Below, in pieces: positions 51,767-61,721 of a DNA stretch of 64,000 nt (the first letter of the stretch is position 1; every line of letters starts with the position of its first letter). This DNA comes from Motiliproteus sp. SC1-56 (GTDB lineage Bacteria; Pseudomonadota; Gammaproteobacteria; Pseudomonadales; Balneatricaceae), in contig NZ_JAEMGS010000015.1 of assembly GCF_017309075.1 (NCBI RefSeq), positions 22,806 to 86,805 on the forward strand, in the 5' to 3' direction. A program made the position numbers and the translations under genes. The notes beneath the pieces are model-generated. The model ran no database searches. It was not told the origin of the DNA and saw only the letters and a list, made by a program, of their open reading frames with translations.

Positions 51767-53102
51767 AGGAAGCCGCAGGCGACGCGCACTCGCGGGGCGT
51801 GATTCCCTGGGCCTCGGCGTACCGCGCCGCAGAGGCCTCGATCATCGACCGCACCAGCTCCCGGTCCGACTCCACCCAGTCGGTAAGCGGCACCCAGCGC
51901 GCCCCGTCCCACTGGGAAAAGATCACCGCCCCGCCCCCTTCGTGGTCGGCACAGCTCAACTTCAGCGGCTGCGCCAGCCCCTTGAATCCCAGAGCCTCGA
52001 TATCCGCCTCGCTCAGATCCAGGTTCTCCAGCCCCCAGCGCACCTCCTCACCGCTGAGCGGGCGCACCCCGTACTTTTCCTGGGCCCGCCGAATGGCCTC
52101 AACCGTCAGCATGCCGGTAATCAGGCCCCGGTTATGGTAGACGCTGCCAACCCGCGCCGGATCATCCAGATCGCCCAGACCCCGGTCGTAGACCTGGCTT
52201 TTCAGGTCCCGGTGCACGTCAAAACCGGTCCCCCCAGGGTGAAAGCCGGCAGCGATAAACCCCTTGGCCGCGTCGCCGGCGGGAATCACGTCTTCTTCGG
52301 CACCGGACCACCAGACCCCGACCATCCGCTCCCGGGGATAGCCCACCTTGGCCGCGGTCTTGAGCGCGGTCGGATTCATCACCCCCCAACCTCGCAGGAT
52401 CACCCAGTCCGGATTAAGCCGGCGAATCTTCAACCACTGGGAGTGCTGTTCGGTGCCCGGGTGCGGCACTTCCAGATGCACCACCCGAAAGCCATACCGT
52501 TCGGCCTGGCGGTCCAGGATAGGCACCGTCTCACGTCCGTAACCCGAACCGTGATGCAGGTTGACCAAGGTTTTGCCCTTGAGCCGCTCCATCCCCCCTT
52601 CCTGCATGCCGATAAAGCGGATTTTGGCGCTGTTCTGGCTCCAGTAGGTGGTCACCAGCGGAAAGGCATAGGGGAACACCCGCCCGTCGGCGGAATCGGA
52701 ACGCCCGTAGCCCACCGACAACACCGGAATCCTGTCCTTGCGCGCCCGCGGCAGCACGGAGTAGGTCGCCCCGGTACTGACAAACTGAAACAGGGGCGCC
52801 CCCCGCTCACCCTTGTCCTTCAGCCGCTCGTAACAGGCCACCGCCCGCGGCGTGCGGTACTCGAACTCGCACTCCTCCCAGACCAGGCGCACCCCGTTGA
52901 TGCCCCCGTCCCGTTCATTGATCAGATTGAAGTAGTCGAGCATCCCGCCAAACACCCCGCTCCCCCCGGCGGCGTAGGCGCCGACCCGATAACTGGGTAC
53001 CGGTATGAACTGCTCGGCGGCATAGGACGCCCCGCCCCCCAGGGTCGCCACCAAAAAGGCAGCCCCGGCCGCCCACTTTCCCAGGTACTTCATCGACATC
53101 AT
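51765..53102 (-). CDS. ABC transporter substrate-binding protein (branched-chain amino acid type)
   Basis: A 445-residue exported protein with a signal peptide (GKWAAGAAFLVATLGGGASYAA) and a type I periplasmic-binding fold (FGGMLDYFNLINERDGGINGVRLVW). The GGINGVRL block is typical of LivJ/urea-type receptors. No permease or ATPase genes adjoin it. The ATG at 53102 is eight bases after AGGAG; later ATGs at 53099 and 53093 are possible. The LiuR-type palindrome upstream suggests induction with leucine catabolism. Confidence 0.85.
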   Translation of the reverse strand: MMSMKYLGKWAAGAAFLVATLGGGASYAAEQFIPVPSYRVGAYAAGGSGVFGGMLDYFNLINERDGGINGVRLVWEECEFEYRTPRAVACYERLKDKGERGAPLFQFVSTGATYSVLPRARKDRIPVLSVGYGRSDSADGRVFPYAFPLVTTYWSQNSAKIRFIGMQEGGMERLKGKTLVNLHHGSGYGRETVPILDRQAERYGFRVVHLEVPHPGTEQHSQWLKIRRLNPDWVILRGWGVMNPTALKTAAKVGYPRERMVGVWWSGAEEDVIPAGDAAKGFIAAGFHPGGTGFDVHRDLKSQVYDRGLGDLDDPARVGSVYHNRGLITGMLTVEAIRRAQEKYGVRPLSGEEVRWGLENLDLSEADIEALGFKGLAQPLKLSCADHEGGGAVIFSQWDGARWVPLTDWVESDRELVRSMIEASAARYAEAQGITPRECASPAAS

Positions 53103-53239
53103 TCTTATTCTCCTCGCGATGACCACTGCGCAGCGATTGCCGCCGGCCCCTTCAGCACCACCCAGCAGATTAGCCCAACAGCCCGCGTCCGGCGCAATGC
53201 TGCTTTGGAATCACTCCCTGCTCAAAACCCCATAGGATA

Positions 53240-53255
53240 TTTACGTCAACGTAAA
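53240..53255. promoter_or_regulatory. LiuR-type operator between binding-protein gene and liuR
   Basis: TTTACGTCAACGTAAA; symmetric except for the central two bases. It lies 137 bases before the binding-protein start and 47 bases before liuR, so it could control both divergent genes. Confidence 0.8.
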
Positions 53256-53302
53256 CTTTGGCTAGCATAGAACCCCCTATCCCAAGCAGTACGGCCGCCT
53301 TC

Positions 53303-53695
53303 ATGACCCAGACCTACTCCATCAGCGACCTTTCGAAAGAGTTCGATATCACCACCCGCAGCATCCGCTTCTACGAGGACCAAGGACTGCTCAAACCGGC
53401 TCGCCGGGGCCAGACCCGAATCTACTCCAAGCGCGACCGGGTGCGACTGATGCTGATTCTGCGCGGCAAACGGCTGGGCTTCTCCCTGGCCGAAACCAAG
53501 GAGCTGTTCGACCTTTACGATATCAGCCCCAGCAACAAGCCGATACAGCTTGAATACATGCTCGGGATTATCGACGCCAAGAAAGCGGCGCTGGAACAGC
53601 AGATCAAGGACATCGCCATGCTCAAGCTCGAGCTGGAGACCGCCGAAGAGCGCTGCCGCAAGGCCCTGCAAGAGCAGCAAGACAAAGCCAGCTAA
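53303..53695 (+). CDS. liuR: MerR family regulator LiuR
   Basis: A 130-residue MerR-type protein: MTQTYSISDLSKEFDITTRSIRFYEDQGLLKP (HTH and wing 1), RIYSKRDRVRLMLILRGKRLGFSLAE, then a dimerisation helix (about 90-128). Length, sequence style and position before liuB match LiuR, which controls leucine/isovalerate genes in many Proteobacteria. It probably autoregulates through the palindrome at 53240. ATG at 53303 taken by family start. Confidence 0.88.
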   Translation: MTQTYSISDLSKEFDITTRSIRFYEDQGLLKPARRGQTRIYSKRDRVRLMLILRGKRLGFSLAETKELFDLYDISPSNKPIQLEYMLGIIDAKKAALEQQIKDIAMLKLELETAEERCRKALQEQQDKAS

Positions 53696-53700
53696 CCCCG

Positions 53701-53722
53701 TAACAGGCGCAAGCGCCTGTTA
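53701..53722 (+). terminator. Perfect hairpin after liuR
   Basis: Ten-base arms TAACAGGCGC / GCGCCTGTTA around two bases, five bases after the liuR stop. No T tract; the sequence after it (CATTTGCC) is shared with the hairpin after liuE. Confidence 0.5.
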
Positions 53723-53743
53723 CATTTGCCTACAAGCACTCGC

Positions 53744-53759
53744 TTTACGTTTACGTAAA
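53744..53759. promoter_or_regulatory. LiuR-type operator before liuB
   Basis: TTTACGTTTACGTAAA, a 16-base palindrome except the two central bases, 56 bases before the liuB start. It gives the liuBCDE unit its own promoter, independent of liuR. Confidence 0.82.
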
Positions 53760-53815
53760 CTTACTTTACCATCCCCCACTCCTACATCATCCGAATGCAA
53801 TACGGGATTGTGCCT

Positions 53816-55423
53816 ATGACAACCCTCCAGACAAAAATAAACACCCGCACCGCCGACTTTCAGGCCAACAAGGACGCCATGGAAGCCGCCGTGGGCGACC
53901 TGCAGGACAAGGTCGCACAGCTGGCGCAGGGCGGAGGGCCCAAGTACCAGGAGCGCCACACCAGCCGTGGCAAGCTGCTGCCCCGGGACCGGATCAACCA
54001 CCTGCTGGATGAGGGCTCGCCCTTCCTGGAACTCTCCCAGCTGGCGGCCTACGGCGTCTATGACGAAGACGTCCCGGCCGCCGGCATCATCACCGGCATC
54101 GGCCGAGTGAGCGGCCAGGAGTGCATGATCGTGGCCAACGACGCCACGGTAAAAGGCGGCTCCTACTTCCCGCTGACGGTCAAAAAGCACCTGCGCGCCC
54201 AGGCCATCGCCGAAAAAAACCACCTGCCCTGCATCTACCTGGTGGAGTCCGGCGGCGCCAACCTACCCCGCCAGGACGACGTATTCCCCGACCGCGACCA
54301 CTTCGGCCGCATCTTCTACAACCAGGCCCAGATGTCCGCCAAGGGGATTCCCCAGATCGCCGTGGTCATGGGGCTGTGCACCGCGGGCGGCGCCTACGTG
54401 CCCGCCATGGCGGACGAGTCCATCATCGTCCGCAACCAGGGCACCATCTTCCTGGCCGGTCCGCCCCTGGTCAAAGCGGCCACCGGCGAAGTGGTGAGCG
54501 CCGAGGACTTGGGGGGCGCGGACGTACACTGCAAGACCTCGGGCGTCGCCGACCACTACGCGGAAAACGACAAGCACGCCCTTGAGCTGGCCCGCCAGGC
54601 GGTGGCGCGCCTCAACCGGCGCAAGCGGATCGACCTGGATGTGCGCCCATCGGTGCCGCCCCGCTACGCTGCCGAGGAGATCTACGGCATCGTCGGCACG
54701 GACCTGAAAAAGCCCTACGACGTGCGCGAAGTGATCGCCCGTATCGTCGACGACTCCGATTTCGACGAATTCAAGAAGTACTACGGCACCACCCTAGTAA
54801 CCGGTTTTGCCCGCGTTCACGGCTACCCGGTGGGCGTCATCGCCAACAACGGCGTGCTCTACTCCGAGTCGGCCCAGAAGGGAGCCCACTTCATCGAGCT
54901 CTGCTGCCAGCGCAAGATTCCCCTGCTGTTCCTGCAGAACATCACCGGCTTCATGGTGGGCAGCAAGTACGAGGCCGAGGGGATCGCCAAACACGGCGCC
55001 AAGATGGTGACCGCCGTCTCCTGCGCCCAGGTACCCAAACTCACCGTACTTATCGGCGGCAGCTTCGGCGCCGGCAACTACGGCATGTGCGGCCGCGCCT
55101 ACGACCCCAATTTCCTCTGGATGTGGCCCAACGCCCGCATCTCGGTAATGGGCGGTGAACAGGCCGCCGGGGTACTGGCCCAGGTCAAGCGCGACGGCAT
55201 CGAGCGCACCGGGGGGAGCTGGGATCCCGAGGAAGAGGCCCAGTTCAAGGCCCCGATCAAGGAGATGTACGAAAAGCAGGGGCACCCCTACTACGCCAGC
55301 GGCCGGCTCTGGGATGACGGCGTCATCGACCCTGCCCAGACCCGCGACGTAATCGGCATGGGACTGGCCGCCGCCCTCAACAAACCGATCGAAGAGACAC
55401 GTTTCGGCGTGTTCCGGATGTAA
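53816..55423 (+). CDS. liuB: Methylcrotonyl-CoA carboxylase, carboxyltransferase (beta) subunit
   Basis: A 535-residue carboxyltransferase: [20 protein letters not shown], the N-domain block [29 protein letters not shown] and [11 protein letters not shown], and the C-terminal [13 protein letters not shown]. These are typical of MCC beta. With LiuD it carboxylates 3-methylcrotonyl-CoA in leucine breakdown. An ATG at 53795 adds seven residues; I prefer 53816, which gives MTTLQTKIN like relatives, though neither has a strong ribosome site. Confidence 0.93.
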   Translation: MTTLQTKINTRTADFQANKDAMEAAVGDLQDKVAQLAQGGGPKYQERHTSRGKLLPRDRINHLLDEGSPFLELSQLAAYGVYDEDVPAAGIITGIGRVSGQECMIVANDATVKGGSYFPLTVKKHLRAQAIAEKNHLPCIYLVESGGANLPRQDDVFPDRDHFGRIFYNQAQMSAKGIPQIAVVMGLCTAGGAYVPAMADESIIVRNQGTIFLAGPPLVKAATGEVVSAEDLGGADVHCKTSGVADHYAENDKHALELARQAVARLNRRKRIDLDVRPSVPPRYAAEEIYGIVGTDLKKPYDVREVIARIVDDSDFDEFKKYYGTTLVTGFARVHGYPVGVIANNGVLYSESAQKGAHFIELCCQRKIPLLFLQNITGFMVGSKYEAEGIAKHGAKMVTAVSCAQVPKLTVLIGGSFGAGNYGMCGRAYDPNFLWMWPNARISVMGGEQAAGVLAQVKRDGIERTGGSWDPEEEAQFKAPIKEMYEKQGHPYYASGRLWDDGVIDPAQTRDVIGMGLAAALNKPIEETRFGVFRM

Positions 55424-55435
55424 GGAGAGTCGCCG

Positions 55436-56230
55436 ATGAGTAACGATACCGTTCTTTACACCCAGGATGACCGCGGCGTCGCCACCCTGACCCTGAACCG
55501 CCCCGAGGTGCATAACGCCTTTGATGACGCCATCATCGCGGCCCTTATCCAGCACCTGGAGGCGGTGGCCGAAAATCCCGAGGTGCGGGTACTGGTCCTG
55601 CGCTCGGAAGGTAAGAACTTCTCCGCCGGGGCCGACCTCAACTGGATGCGGCGCATGGCTGAGAACAGCTTTGATGACAACATGGTGGATGCACGGGGAC
55701 TGGCGCGCCTGATGCAACTGCTTAACGACCTGCCCCAGCCCACCATTGCCCTGGTCCAGGGAGCCGCCTTTGGCGGCGCGGTGGGCCTGGCTGCCTGCTG
55801 CGACATGGTGGTCGCCACCCACGCCAGCCGCTTCTGCCTCAGCGAGGTGAAGATCGGCCTGATACCGGCGGTCATCAGCCCCTACGTGGTGCGGGCCATT
55901 GGCGAGCGCCAGGCGCGCCGCTACTTCCTCACCGCCGAAACCTTCGACGCCGATCTGGCGCAGCACTGGGGCCTGGTCCATCAGGTGGTGGCCGAAACCG
56001 CGCAACTGGACGCGGCGGCCGAGGCGCTGATCGCCCAGCTGCTGGGCAACAGCCCCCAGGCGATCGCCCAGGCCAAGCAACTGATCGACGCGGTGGCTAA
56101 CCGCCCCACCGATGCGGCCGTGATCGAAGACACCGCCCGGCGCATCGCGGAGATTCGGGTCAGTGCCGAAGGCCAGGAAGGGCTGAGCGCCTTCCTCAAC
56201 AAGCGCAAGCCCAGCTGGATTCAGGAGTAA
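55436..56230 (+). CDS. liuC: Methylglutaconyl-CoA hydratase
   Basis: A 264-residue crotonase-fold enzyme: GKNFSAGADLNWMRRMAENSFDDN and the AAFGGAVGLAACCDMVVA and SEVKIGLIPAVISPYV regions. The SFDDN loop and position between liuB and liuD support 3-methylglutaconyl-CoA hydratase, which makes HMG-CoA. AAGGAG eight bases before the ATG; 12-base gap from liuB. Confidence 0.92.
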   Translation: MSNDTVLYTQDDRGVATLTLNRPEVHNAFDDAIIAALIQHLEAVAENPEVRVLVLRSEGKNFSAGADLNWMRRMAENSFDDNMVDARGLARLMQLLNDLPQPTIALVQGAAFGGAVGLAACCDMVVATHASRFCLSEVKIGLIPAVISPYVVRAIGERQARRYFLTAETFDADLAQHWGLVHQVVAETAQLDAAAEALIAQLLGNSPQAIAQAKQLIDAVANRPTDAAVIEDTARRIAEIRVSAEGQEGLSAFLNKRKPSWIQE

Positions 56231-56235
56231 GCCCC

Positions 56236-58221
56236 ATGTTCGAAAAGATTCTGATTGCCAACCGCGGCGAGATCGCCTGCCGGATTATCCAGACCGCCCA
56301 CCGCCTGGGAGTCAAGTGCGTGGCGGTCTATTCCGAAGCCGACCGCAACGCCCGCCACGTGGCCCTGGCCGACGAGGCCTTTCTCCTCGGCCCGGCCCCC
56401 AGCCGGGAAAGCTACCTGCGGGTAGACAAGATCATCGAGGTGGCCAAGCAGAGCGGCGCCCAGGCCGTCCACCCGGGTTACGGTTTCCTGTCGGAGAACG
56501 CCGACTTCGCCCGCGCCTTGGAAGCCGCGGGAATCACCTTCATCGGCCCGCCCGTGGGCGCCATCGAAGCCATGGGCTCCAAGAGCGCGGCCAAACAGAT
56601 CATGGAGAAGGCCGGAGTCCCCCTGGTACCCGGTTACCACGGCGACGACCAGCGCAAGGAGCTGATCAAGCGTGAAGCGGACCGTTGCGGCTACCCGGTG
56701 CTGCTCAAGGCGGTCGCCGGCGGCGGCGGCAAGGGCATGCGCGTGGTCTGGAACGAGAAGGAGTTCGACGAGGCCTTTGAAGCGGCCCGCCGCGAAGGCG
56801 AGAGCAGCTTCGGCAACGGCGACCTGCTGGTGGAGAAATACCTCACCAAGCCCCGCCACGTAGAGCTGCAGGTGTTCGCCGATACCCAGGGCAACGCCGT
56901 TTACCTGGGCGATCGCGACTGCTCGGTGCAGCGCCGCCACCAGAAGGTGATCGAAGAGGCCCCCGCCCCCAACATCGCCCCTGAGATCCGCCGGGCCATG
57001 GGCGAGGCGGCCGTGAACGCGGCCCGCGCCATCAACTACGTGGGCGCCGGCACCGTGGAGTTTCTCTACGACGAGGACGGCAGCTTCTACTTCATGGAGA
57101 TGAACACCCGTCTGCAGGTAGAGCACCCGGTGACCGAGCTGGTGACCGGACAGGACCTGGTGGAGTGGCAGCTCAAGGTGGCCAGCGGCCAGCCCCTGCC
57201 CCTGGACCAGTCCCAGGTTAAACTCGGCGGCCACTCCCTGGAGGTACGGGTCTACGCCGAGGATCCCGACGCCGATTTCCTTCCCGCCACCGGTACCCTG
57301 GACTACCTGCGCACGCCCCAGGAGAGCCGCTACGTTCGGGTCGACACCGGGGTTATCGAAGGCGACGAGGTCAGCCACTACTACGACCCCATGATCGCCA
57401 AGCTGATCGTCTGGGACGAGAGCCGCGACCTGGCGATCCGCCGCCTGGAGCAGGCCCTGGAGGCTTACCAGATCTGCGGCGTGAAGACCAACCTGCAGTT
57501 CTTGAGCAACCTGGCCGGCAGCCAGGCATTCAAGGATTTCGCCGTGGACACCGGCTTTATCGAACGCAACCGGGAGGCCCTGTTCGTCCGCGAGGAGATC
57601 GACGAGGAGCGCTACATCGCCCTGGCCGCCTGCTACCTGACCCTGGCCCGCAAGCGCCAGGCCAGCAACCCGGATGACCCCACATCCCCCTTCAACCAGC
57701 TCAACAACTGGCGGCTCAACGCCACCCAGGCGCTGCCCTACGAGCTGGTTCACGGGGAGCATCGTTACGCGGTGCGGGTGCTGGAGCGGGACCAGGCGTT
57801 CGAAATCACCCTCAACAACACCAGCTTCAAGGTCAAGGGGCGCCTGGACGGCGACCGCCTGGATGCGAGCCTCAACGGCCACCGCTTCAGCCTCTCGGTG
57901 TTCCAGAAGGCAGAGGCCCTGACCCTCTTCCACGACGGTCGCCAGTTCCAGTGCGAACGTCACGTGGAGGTTTACGGTGAGAACGATTACGGCGCCGAGG
58001 CGTCGCTGGCCGCCCCCATGACCGGCACCGTCGTCGCCGTACTCAAGGAACAGGGCAGTCTGGTGACGGCCGGTGAAGGGCTGATCGTGATCGAGGCGAT
58101 GAAGATGGAGCAGACCATTTTCGCGCCCCACGACGGCACCGTCGAGGAGATCTTCTTCCAGCCGGGTGACCTGGTGGACGAGGGCGCCGAACTGCTGGCC
58201 ATGAGCCAGGCGGAGGAGTAG
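56236..58221 (+). CDS. liuD: Methylcrotonyl-CoA carboxylase, biotin-containing (alpha) subunit
   Basis: A 661-residue protein: biotin carboxylase domain (1-450; [44 protein letters not shown]), BT-like middle domain, and C-terminal biotinyl domain with EAMKMEQ near residue 620-625 (biotinylated Lys). Complete. It carboxylates biotin using ATP and bicarbonate for LiuB. Five bases from liuC and two from liuE, so one operon. Confidence 0.96.
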   Translation: MFEKILIANRGEIACRIIQTAHRLGVKCVAVYSEADRNARHVALADEAFLLGPAPSRESYLRVDKIIEVAKQSGAQAVHPGYGFLSENADFARALEAAGITFIGPPVGAIEAMGSKSAAKQIMEKAGVPLVPGYHGDDQRKELIKREADRCGYPVLLKAVAGGGGKGMRVVWNEKEFDEAFEAARREGESSFGNGDLLVEKYLTKPRHVELQVFADTQGNAVYLGDRDCSVQRRHQKVIEEAPAPNIAPEIRRAMGEAAVNAARAINYVGAGTVEFLYDEDGSFYFMEMNTRLQVEHPVTELVTGQDLVEWQLKVASGQPLPLDQSQVKLGGHSLEVRVYAEDPDADFLPATGTLDYLRTPQESRYVRVDTGVIEGDEVSHYYDPMIAKLIVWDESRDLAIRRLEQALEAYQICGVKTNLQFLSNLAGSQAFKDFAVDTGFIERNREALFVREEIDEERYIALAACYLTLARKRQASNPDDPTSPFNQLNNWRLNATQALPYELVHGEHRYAVRVLERDQAFEITLNNTSFKVKGRLDGDRLDASLNGHRFSLSVFQKAEALTLFHDGRQFQCERHVEVYGENDYGAEASLAAPMTGTVVAVLKEQGSLVTAGEGLIVIEAMKMEQTIFAPHDGTVEEIFFQPGDLVDEGAELLAMSQAEE

Positions 58222-58223
58222 TC

Positions 58224-59120
58224 ATGGCGCTGCCCAAGTCCGTACGCCTGGTGGAAGTGGGCCCCCGGGACGGCCTTCAGAACGAACCCGGCGAAGTGAT
58301 TGCCACCGCGGTGAAGGTCGAGCTGATCGAACGCCTGGCCGATGCCGGCCTGCGTTATATCGAGTCGGCCAGCTTCGTCTCCCCCAAGTGGGTCCCGCAG
58401 ATGGGCGACGCACGGGAGGTGATGACCGGAATTCACCGTCGGCCCGGCGTCACCTATGCCGCCCTCACCCCCAACCTGAAGGGGCTGGAGGGGGCCATCG
58501 AGGCGGGCGTCGAGGAGGTCGCGGTCTTTACCGCGGTGTCCGAAAGCTTCACCCAGAAGAACATCAACTGCAGCGTGGCGGAAAGCCTGGCCCGCTTCGA
58601 GCCCCTGATGACCAGGGCCACCGACGCGGGGCTGCGGGTACGGGGCTACGTCTCCACCACCCTGGGCTGCCCCTACGAGGGGGAAATCGCCCCGCAGAAG
58701 GTGGCGCCGGTGGCCCGCAACCTGCTGGAGATGGGCTGCTACGAGATCAGCCTGGGAGACACCATCGGCACCGGCACCCCGCTCAAAGCCAAGCGCATGC
58801 TCGAGGCGGTGAGCCGCGAGGTGCCACTGGACAAGCTGGCCGCCCACTTCCACGACACCTACGGCCAGGCCCTGGCCAACCTCTACGCCGTGCTCGAAGA
58901 GGGGCTCGCGGTGATCGACGCCTCGGTGGCCGGGCTCGGGGGCTGCCCCTACGCCAAGGGGGCCTCGGGCAACGTCGCCACCGAAGACGTGGTGTACCTG
59001 CTGCAGGGGCTGGGCATCGAGTGCGGCGTGGACCTGAACAAGCTGATCGCGGCCGGACGCTACATTACCGGTGAGCTCGGCCGCCGCAGCGGTTCAAAGG
59101 TGGCCCTGGCCTGCGGCTAG
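58224..59120 (+). CDS. liuE: Hydroxymethylglutaryl-CoA lyase
   Basis: A 298-residue TIM-barrel lyase: [10 protein letters not shown] (metal Asp), the [11 protein letters not shown] block, [10 protein letters not shown] (metal His pair) and the conserved C-terminal [12 protein letters not shown] with the catalytic Cys. It splits HMG-CoA into acetoacetate and acetyl-CoA, the last step of leucine catabolism. GGAGGAG before the ATG. Confidence 0.95.
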   Translation: MALPKSVRLVEVGPRDGLQNEPGEVIATAVKVELIERLADAGLRYIESASFVSPKWVPQMGDAREVMTGIHRRPGVTYAALTPNLKGLEGAIEAGVEEVAVFTAVSESFTQKNINCSVAESLARFEPLMTRATDAGLRVRGYVSTTLGCPYEGEIAPQKVAPVARNLLEMGCYEISLGDTIGTGTPLKAKRMLEAVSREVPLDKLAAHFHDTYGQALANLYAVLEEGLAVIDASVAGLGGCPYAKGASGNVATEDVVYLLQGLGIECGVDLNKLIAAGRYITGELGRRSGSKVALACG

Positions 59121-59132
59121 GGCGATACACCG

Positions 59133-59169
59133 AACGGCGGCCCCCCGGTCAAACCGGGGGGCCGCCGTT
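59133..59169 (+). terminator. Seventeen-base perfect hairpin after liuE
   Basis: Arms at 59133-59149 and 59153-59169 (AACGGCGGCCCCCCGGT and complement) with a three-base loop, 12 bases after the liuE stop. Very stable; the T tract is poor (TACATTTGG). Confidence 0.75.
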
Positions 59170-59310
59170 ACATTTGGTTACATTGGAGCAAAATTGGGGC
59201 AACAGTGATCGGTTACAGTCAGCGGTCACATCGAGTAAAGGTCGCGCGCCGCTGTGGCGCGACCCCGTGGTCCCAGAATAAAAAATAAATAACGACCCAG
59301 GAGGGAGTCG
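59170..59310. other. Short intergenic region after the liu operon
   Basis: About 140 bases with repeated GTTACA(T/G) words (around 59167, 59178 and 59212) and an A-rich stretch before the next gene. No LiuR palindrome. Possible promoter of the CMD-family gene. Confidence 0.35.
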
Positions 59311-59889
59311 ATGGCCCAACCCGACCATATCACCGCGCTGAATTTGGCAATCCCGGCCCGTGAGGGACTGCCGGAGGGATTTCAAAAATACTTCGCCAAG
59401 TGCGATGAGAAACTGGGCATGGTGCCCAACGTTCTGGCCGCCTACAGCCACAACCCCGCGCAACTGGACGTCTTCTCCCGGTTTTACAACGAGCTGATGT
59501 TCGGCGAGTCCAACCTCAGCCCACTGGAGCGGGAGATGATCGCCGTGGCGGTCTCTTCGGTCAACAAGTGCTTTTACTGCCTGGTGGCCCACGGCGCCGC
59601 CGTGCGCCAGTACAGTGAAGACCCTGCCCTTGGCGAGCTGTTGGTGATGAATTACCGGGCGGCAGACCTAAGCCGCCGCCATCGCGCCATGCTGGATTTT
59701 GTCACCAAGCTCACCGAGACCCCGCACAAGATCGAAGAGAGCGACCGCCAGACGCTGCGCGATGCCGGTTTCGGCGATCGCGACATCTGGGATATCGCCA
59801 ATGTCGCCGGTTTCTACAACATGACCAACCGGGTGGCCAGCGCGGTGGACATGCAACCCAACCCCGAATACCACGGCCAGCACCGCTAA
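59311..59889 (+). CDS. Peroxidase-related (carboxymuconolactone decarboxylase-like/AhpD-type) protein
   Basis: A 192-residue helical protein with the AhpD-like active site [15 protein letters not shown] (CxxC with His) and the C-terminal [22 protein letters not shown] block of the uncharacterised peroxidase-related subgroup. The CxxCxxxH pattern suggests a thiol peroxidase-like activity. GGAGGGAG precedes the ATG. It lies between liuE and an acyl-CoA synthetase, 56 bases before the latter. Confidence 0.87.
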   Translation: MAQPDHITALNLAIPAREGLPEGFQKYFAKCDEKLGMVPNVLAAYSHNPAQLDVFSRFYNELMFGESNLSPLEREMIAVAVSSVNKCFYCLVAHGAAVRQYSEDPALGELLVMNYRAADLSRRHRAMLDFVTKLTETPHKIEESDRQTLRDAGFGDRDIWDIANVAGFYNMTNRVASAVDMQPNPEYHGQHR

Positions 59890-59945
59890 GGCCCGCTTAT
59901 TTCTGCGATTCTAAAAATAATTGCCACTACACAGGGATTACAGCA

Positions 59946-61628
59946 ATGACCAGCCAATTGAAAAGCTACACCAGCAGCACCAGTGACAAACCCTTGCTGG
60001 GGCTTACCATCGGCGACCTGTTTGACCGCACCGTCGCCCAATACCCGGACAACGAGGCCCTGGTCTCCCGCCACCAGGGTATCCGCTGGACCTACAAGGA
60101 GCTCCAGGCCAAAGTCGACGATTGCGCCAAGGCCCTGATGGCGATCGGCGTTCAGAAAGGCGACCGGGTCGGCATCTGGTCTCCCAACAACGCCCAGTGG
60201 TGCATCACCCAGTTCGCCACCGCCAAGATCGGCGCCATCCTGGTCAACATCAACCCGGCCTACCGCCTGCACGAGCTGGAGTACGCCCTCAACCAGTCCG
60301 AGTGCGGCTACATCATCGCCGCTGACCAGTTCAAGACCTCCAACTACACCCAGATGCTCAACGAGCTGGCGCCCGAAATCAGCCGCAGCAACGCCGGCGC
60401 CATCCAGTCCGAGGCCCTGCCGCACCTCAAGTGCGCCATCACCCTGGCCGACAAGCCGGCCCCGGGCTTCATGAGCTGGGAGCAGCTGCAGGCCAAGTCC
60501 TCCGCCACCAGCGACGAGCAGCTGGCCGAGCGCCAGCAGGGGCTGGAGTTCGACGAGGCGATCAACATTCAGTACACCTCCGGCACCACCGGCTTCCCCA
60601 AGGGCGCCACCCTCAGCCACCACAACATCCTCAACAACGGCTTTTTCGTCGCCGAGAGCCAGCGCTTCACCGCCGACGACCGGCTGGTAATCCCGGTGCC
60701 CCTCTACCACTGCTTCGGCATGGTGATGGGCAACCTGGGCTGCGTCACCCATGGCGCCACCATGATCTACCCCGACGAGGCCTTTGAGCCCGGCAATGTG
60801 CTCGAGACCTGCGCCGAAGAGCGCGCCACCGCCCTCTACGGCGTGCCGACCATGTTCATCGCCGAACTGGAGCACCCCGACTTCGATCAATACGACCTCA
60901 GCTCCCTGCGCACCGGCATCATGGCCGGCGCCACCTGCCCCATCGAAGTGATGAAGAAGGTGATCGACAAGATGCACATGAGCGAGGTGCAGATTGCCTA
61001 CGGGATGACCGAAACCAGTCCGGTGAGCACCCAGACCGGTGCTGACGACCCCATCGACAAGCGCGTCAGCACCGTCGGGCGCACCCAGCCGCACCTGGAG
61101 ACCAAGATCGTGGACGCCAGCGGCCAGGTGGTGCCCCGCGGGGAAATCGGCGAGCTCTGTACCCGGGGCTACTCGGTGATGCTCGGTTACTGGAACAACG
61201 ACGAGGCCACCAAGGGCGCTATCGACAGCGGCGGCTGGATGCACACCGGCGACCTGGCCACCATGGACGAAGAGGGCTATATCGCCATCGTCGGCCGCAG
61301 CAAGGACATGGTGATCCGCGGCGGCGAGAACGTCTACCCGCGGGAGGTGGAGGAGTTTATCTACACCCATCCCTCGGTGTCCGACGTCCAGGTGACCGGC
61401 GTGCCCGACGAGAAATACGGCGAGGAGCTGGTGGCCTGGGTGATTCTGAAGGAAGGCGAGGACCTCACCGAAGAAGAACTCAAGACCTTCTGCAAGGGCA
61501 AGATCACCCACTTCAAGATTCCCCGCTACATCAAGTTCACCGACAGTTTCCCGATGACGGTGACCGGCAAGATCCAGAAGTTCAAGATGCGGGAAATCAG
61601 CATCGAGGAACTGGGTCTTAACAAGTAG
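59946..61628 (+). CDS. AMP-binding acyl-CoA synthetase
   Basis: A 560-residue AMP-forming ligase: [17 protein letters not shown] (P-loop), [21 protein letters not shown] (A5), STGDLA-like [14 protein letters not shown], and C-terminal [12 protein letters not shown] with the catalytic Lys. This group handles medium-chain or branched acyl groups and is often next to liu genes; isovalerate or a similar acid is an inferred substrate. It probably forms a pair with the preceding CMD-family gene. Confidence 0.9.
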   Translation: MTSQLKSYTSSTSDKPLLGLTIGDLFDRTVAQYPDNEALVSRHQGIRWTYKELQAKVDDCAKALMAIGVQKGDRVGIWSPNNAQWCITQFATAKIGAILVNINPAYRLHELEYALNQSECGYIIAADQFKTSNYTQMLNELAPEISRSNAGAIQSEALPHLKCAITLADKPAPGFMSWEQLQAKSSATSDEQLAERQQGLEFDEAINIQYTSGTTGFPKGATLSHHNILNNGFFVAESQRFTADDRLVIPVPLYHCFGMVMGNLGCVTHGATMIYPDEAFEPGNVLETCAEERATALYGVPTMFIAELEHPDFDQYDLSSLRTGIMAGATCPIEVMKKVIDKMHMSEVQIAYGMTETSPVSTQTGADDPIDKRVSTVGRTQPHLETKIVDASGQVVPRGEIGELCTRGYSVMLGYWNNDEATKGAIDSGGWMHTGDLATMDEEGYIAIVGRSKDMVIRGGENVYPREVEEFIYTHPSVSDVQVTGVPDEKYGEELVAWVILKEGEDLTEEELKTFCKGKITHFKIPRYIKFTDSFPMTVTGKIQKFKMREISIEELGLNK

Positions 61629-61660
61629 TCGCGAGGCCCCGCCCCCCCTTTGCCACCCAC

Positions 61661-61690
61661 AAGGCCGCCTCTTCCCGAGGCGGCCTTTTT
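61661..61690 (+). terminator. Rho-independent terminator after acyl-CoA synthetase
   Basis: Eleven-base stem AAGGCCGCCTC / GAGGCGGCCTT with loop TTCCC and five T in total, 32 bases after the stop codon. Confidence 0.9.
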
Positions 61691-61721
61691 ATCGCGCCTT
61701 TCACGCTGCCGAGGAGTCATC

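Noticed and set aside
56221..58131. 636-codon minus-strand open frame
   Set aside because: Antisense to liuD; Leu/Val/Gly/His-rich shadow.
59170..59310. Sigma-54 promoter before the CMD-family gene
   Set aside because: The GG/GC pair with correct spacing is not present.
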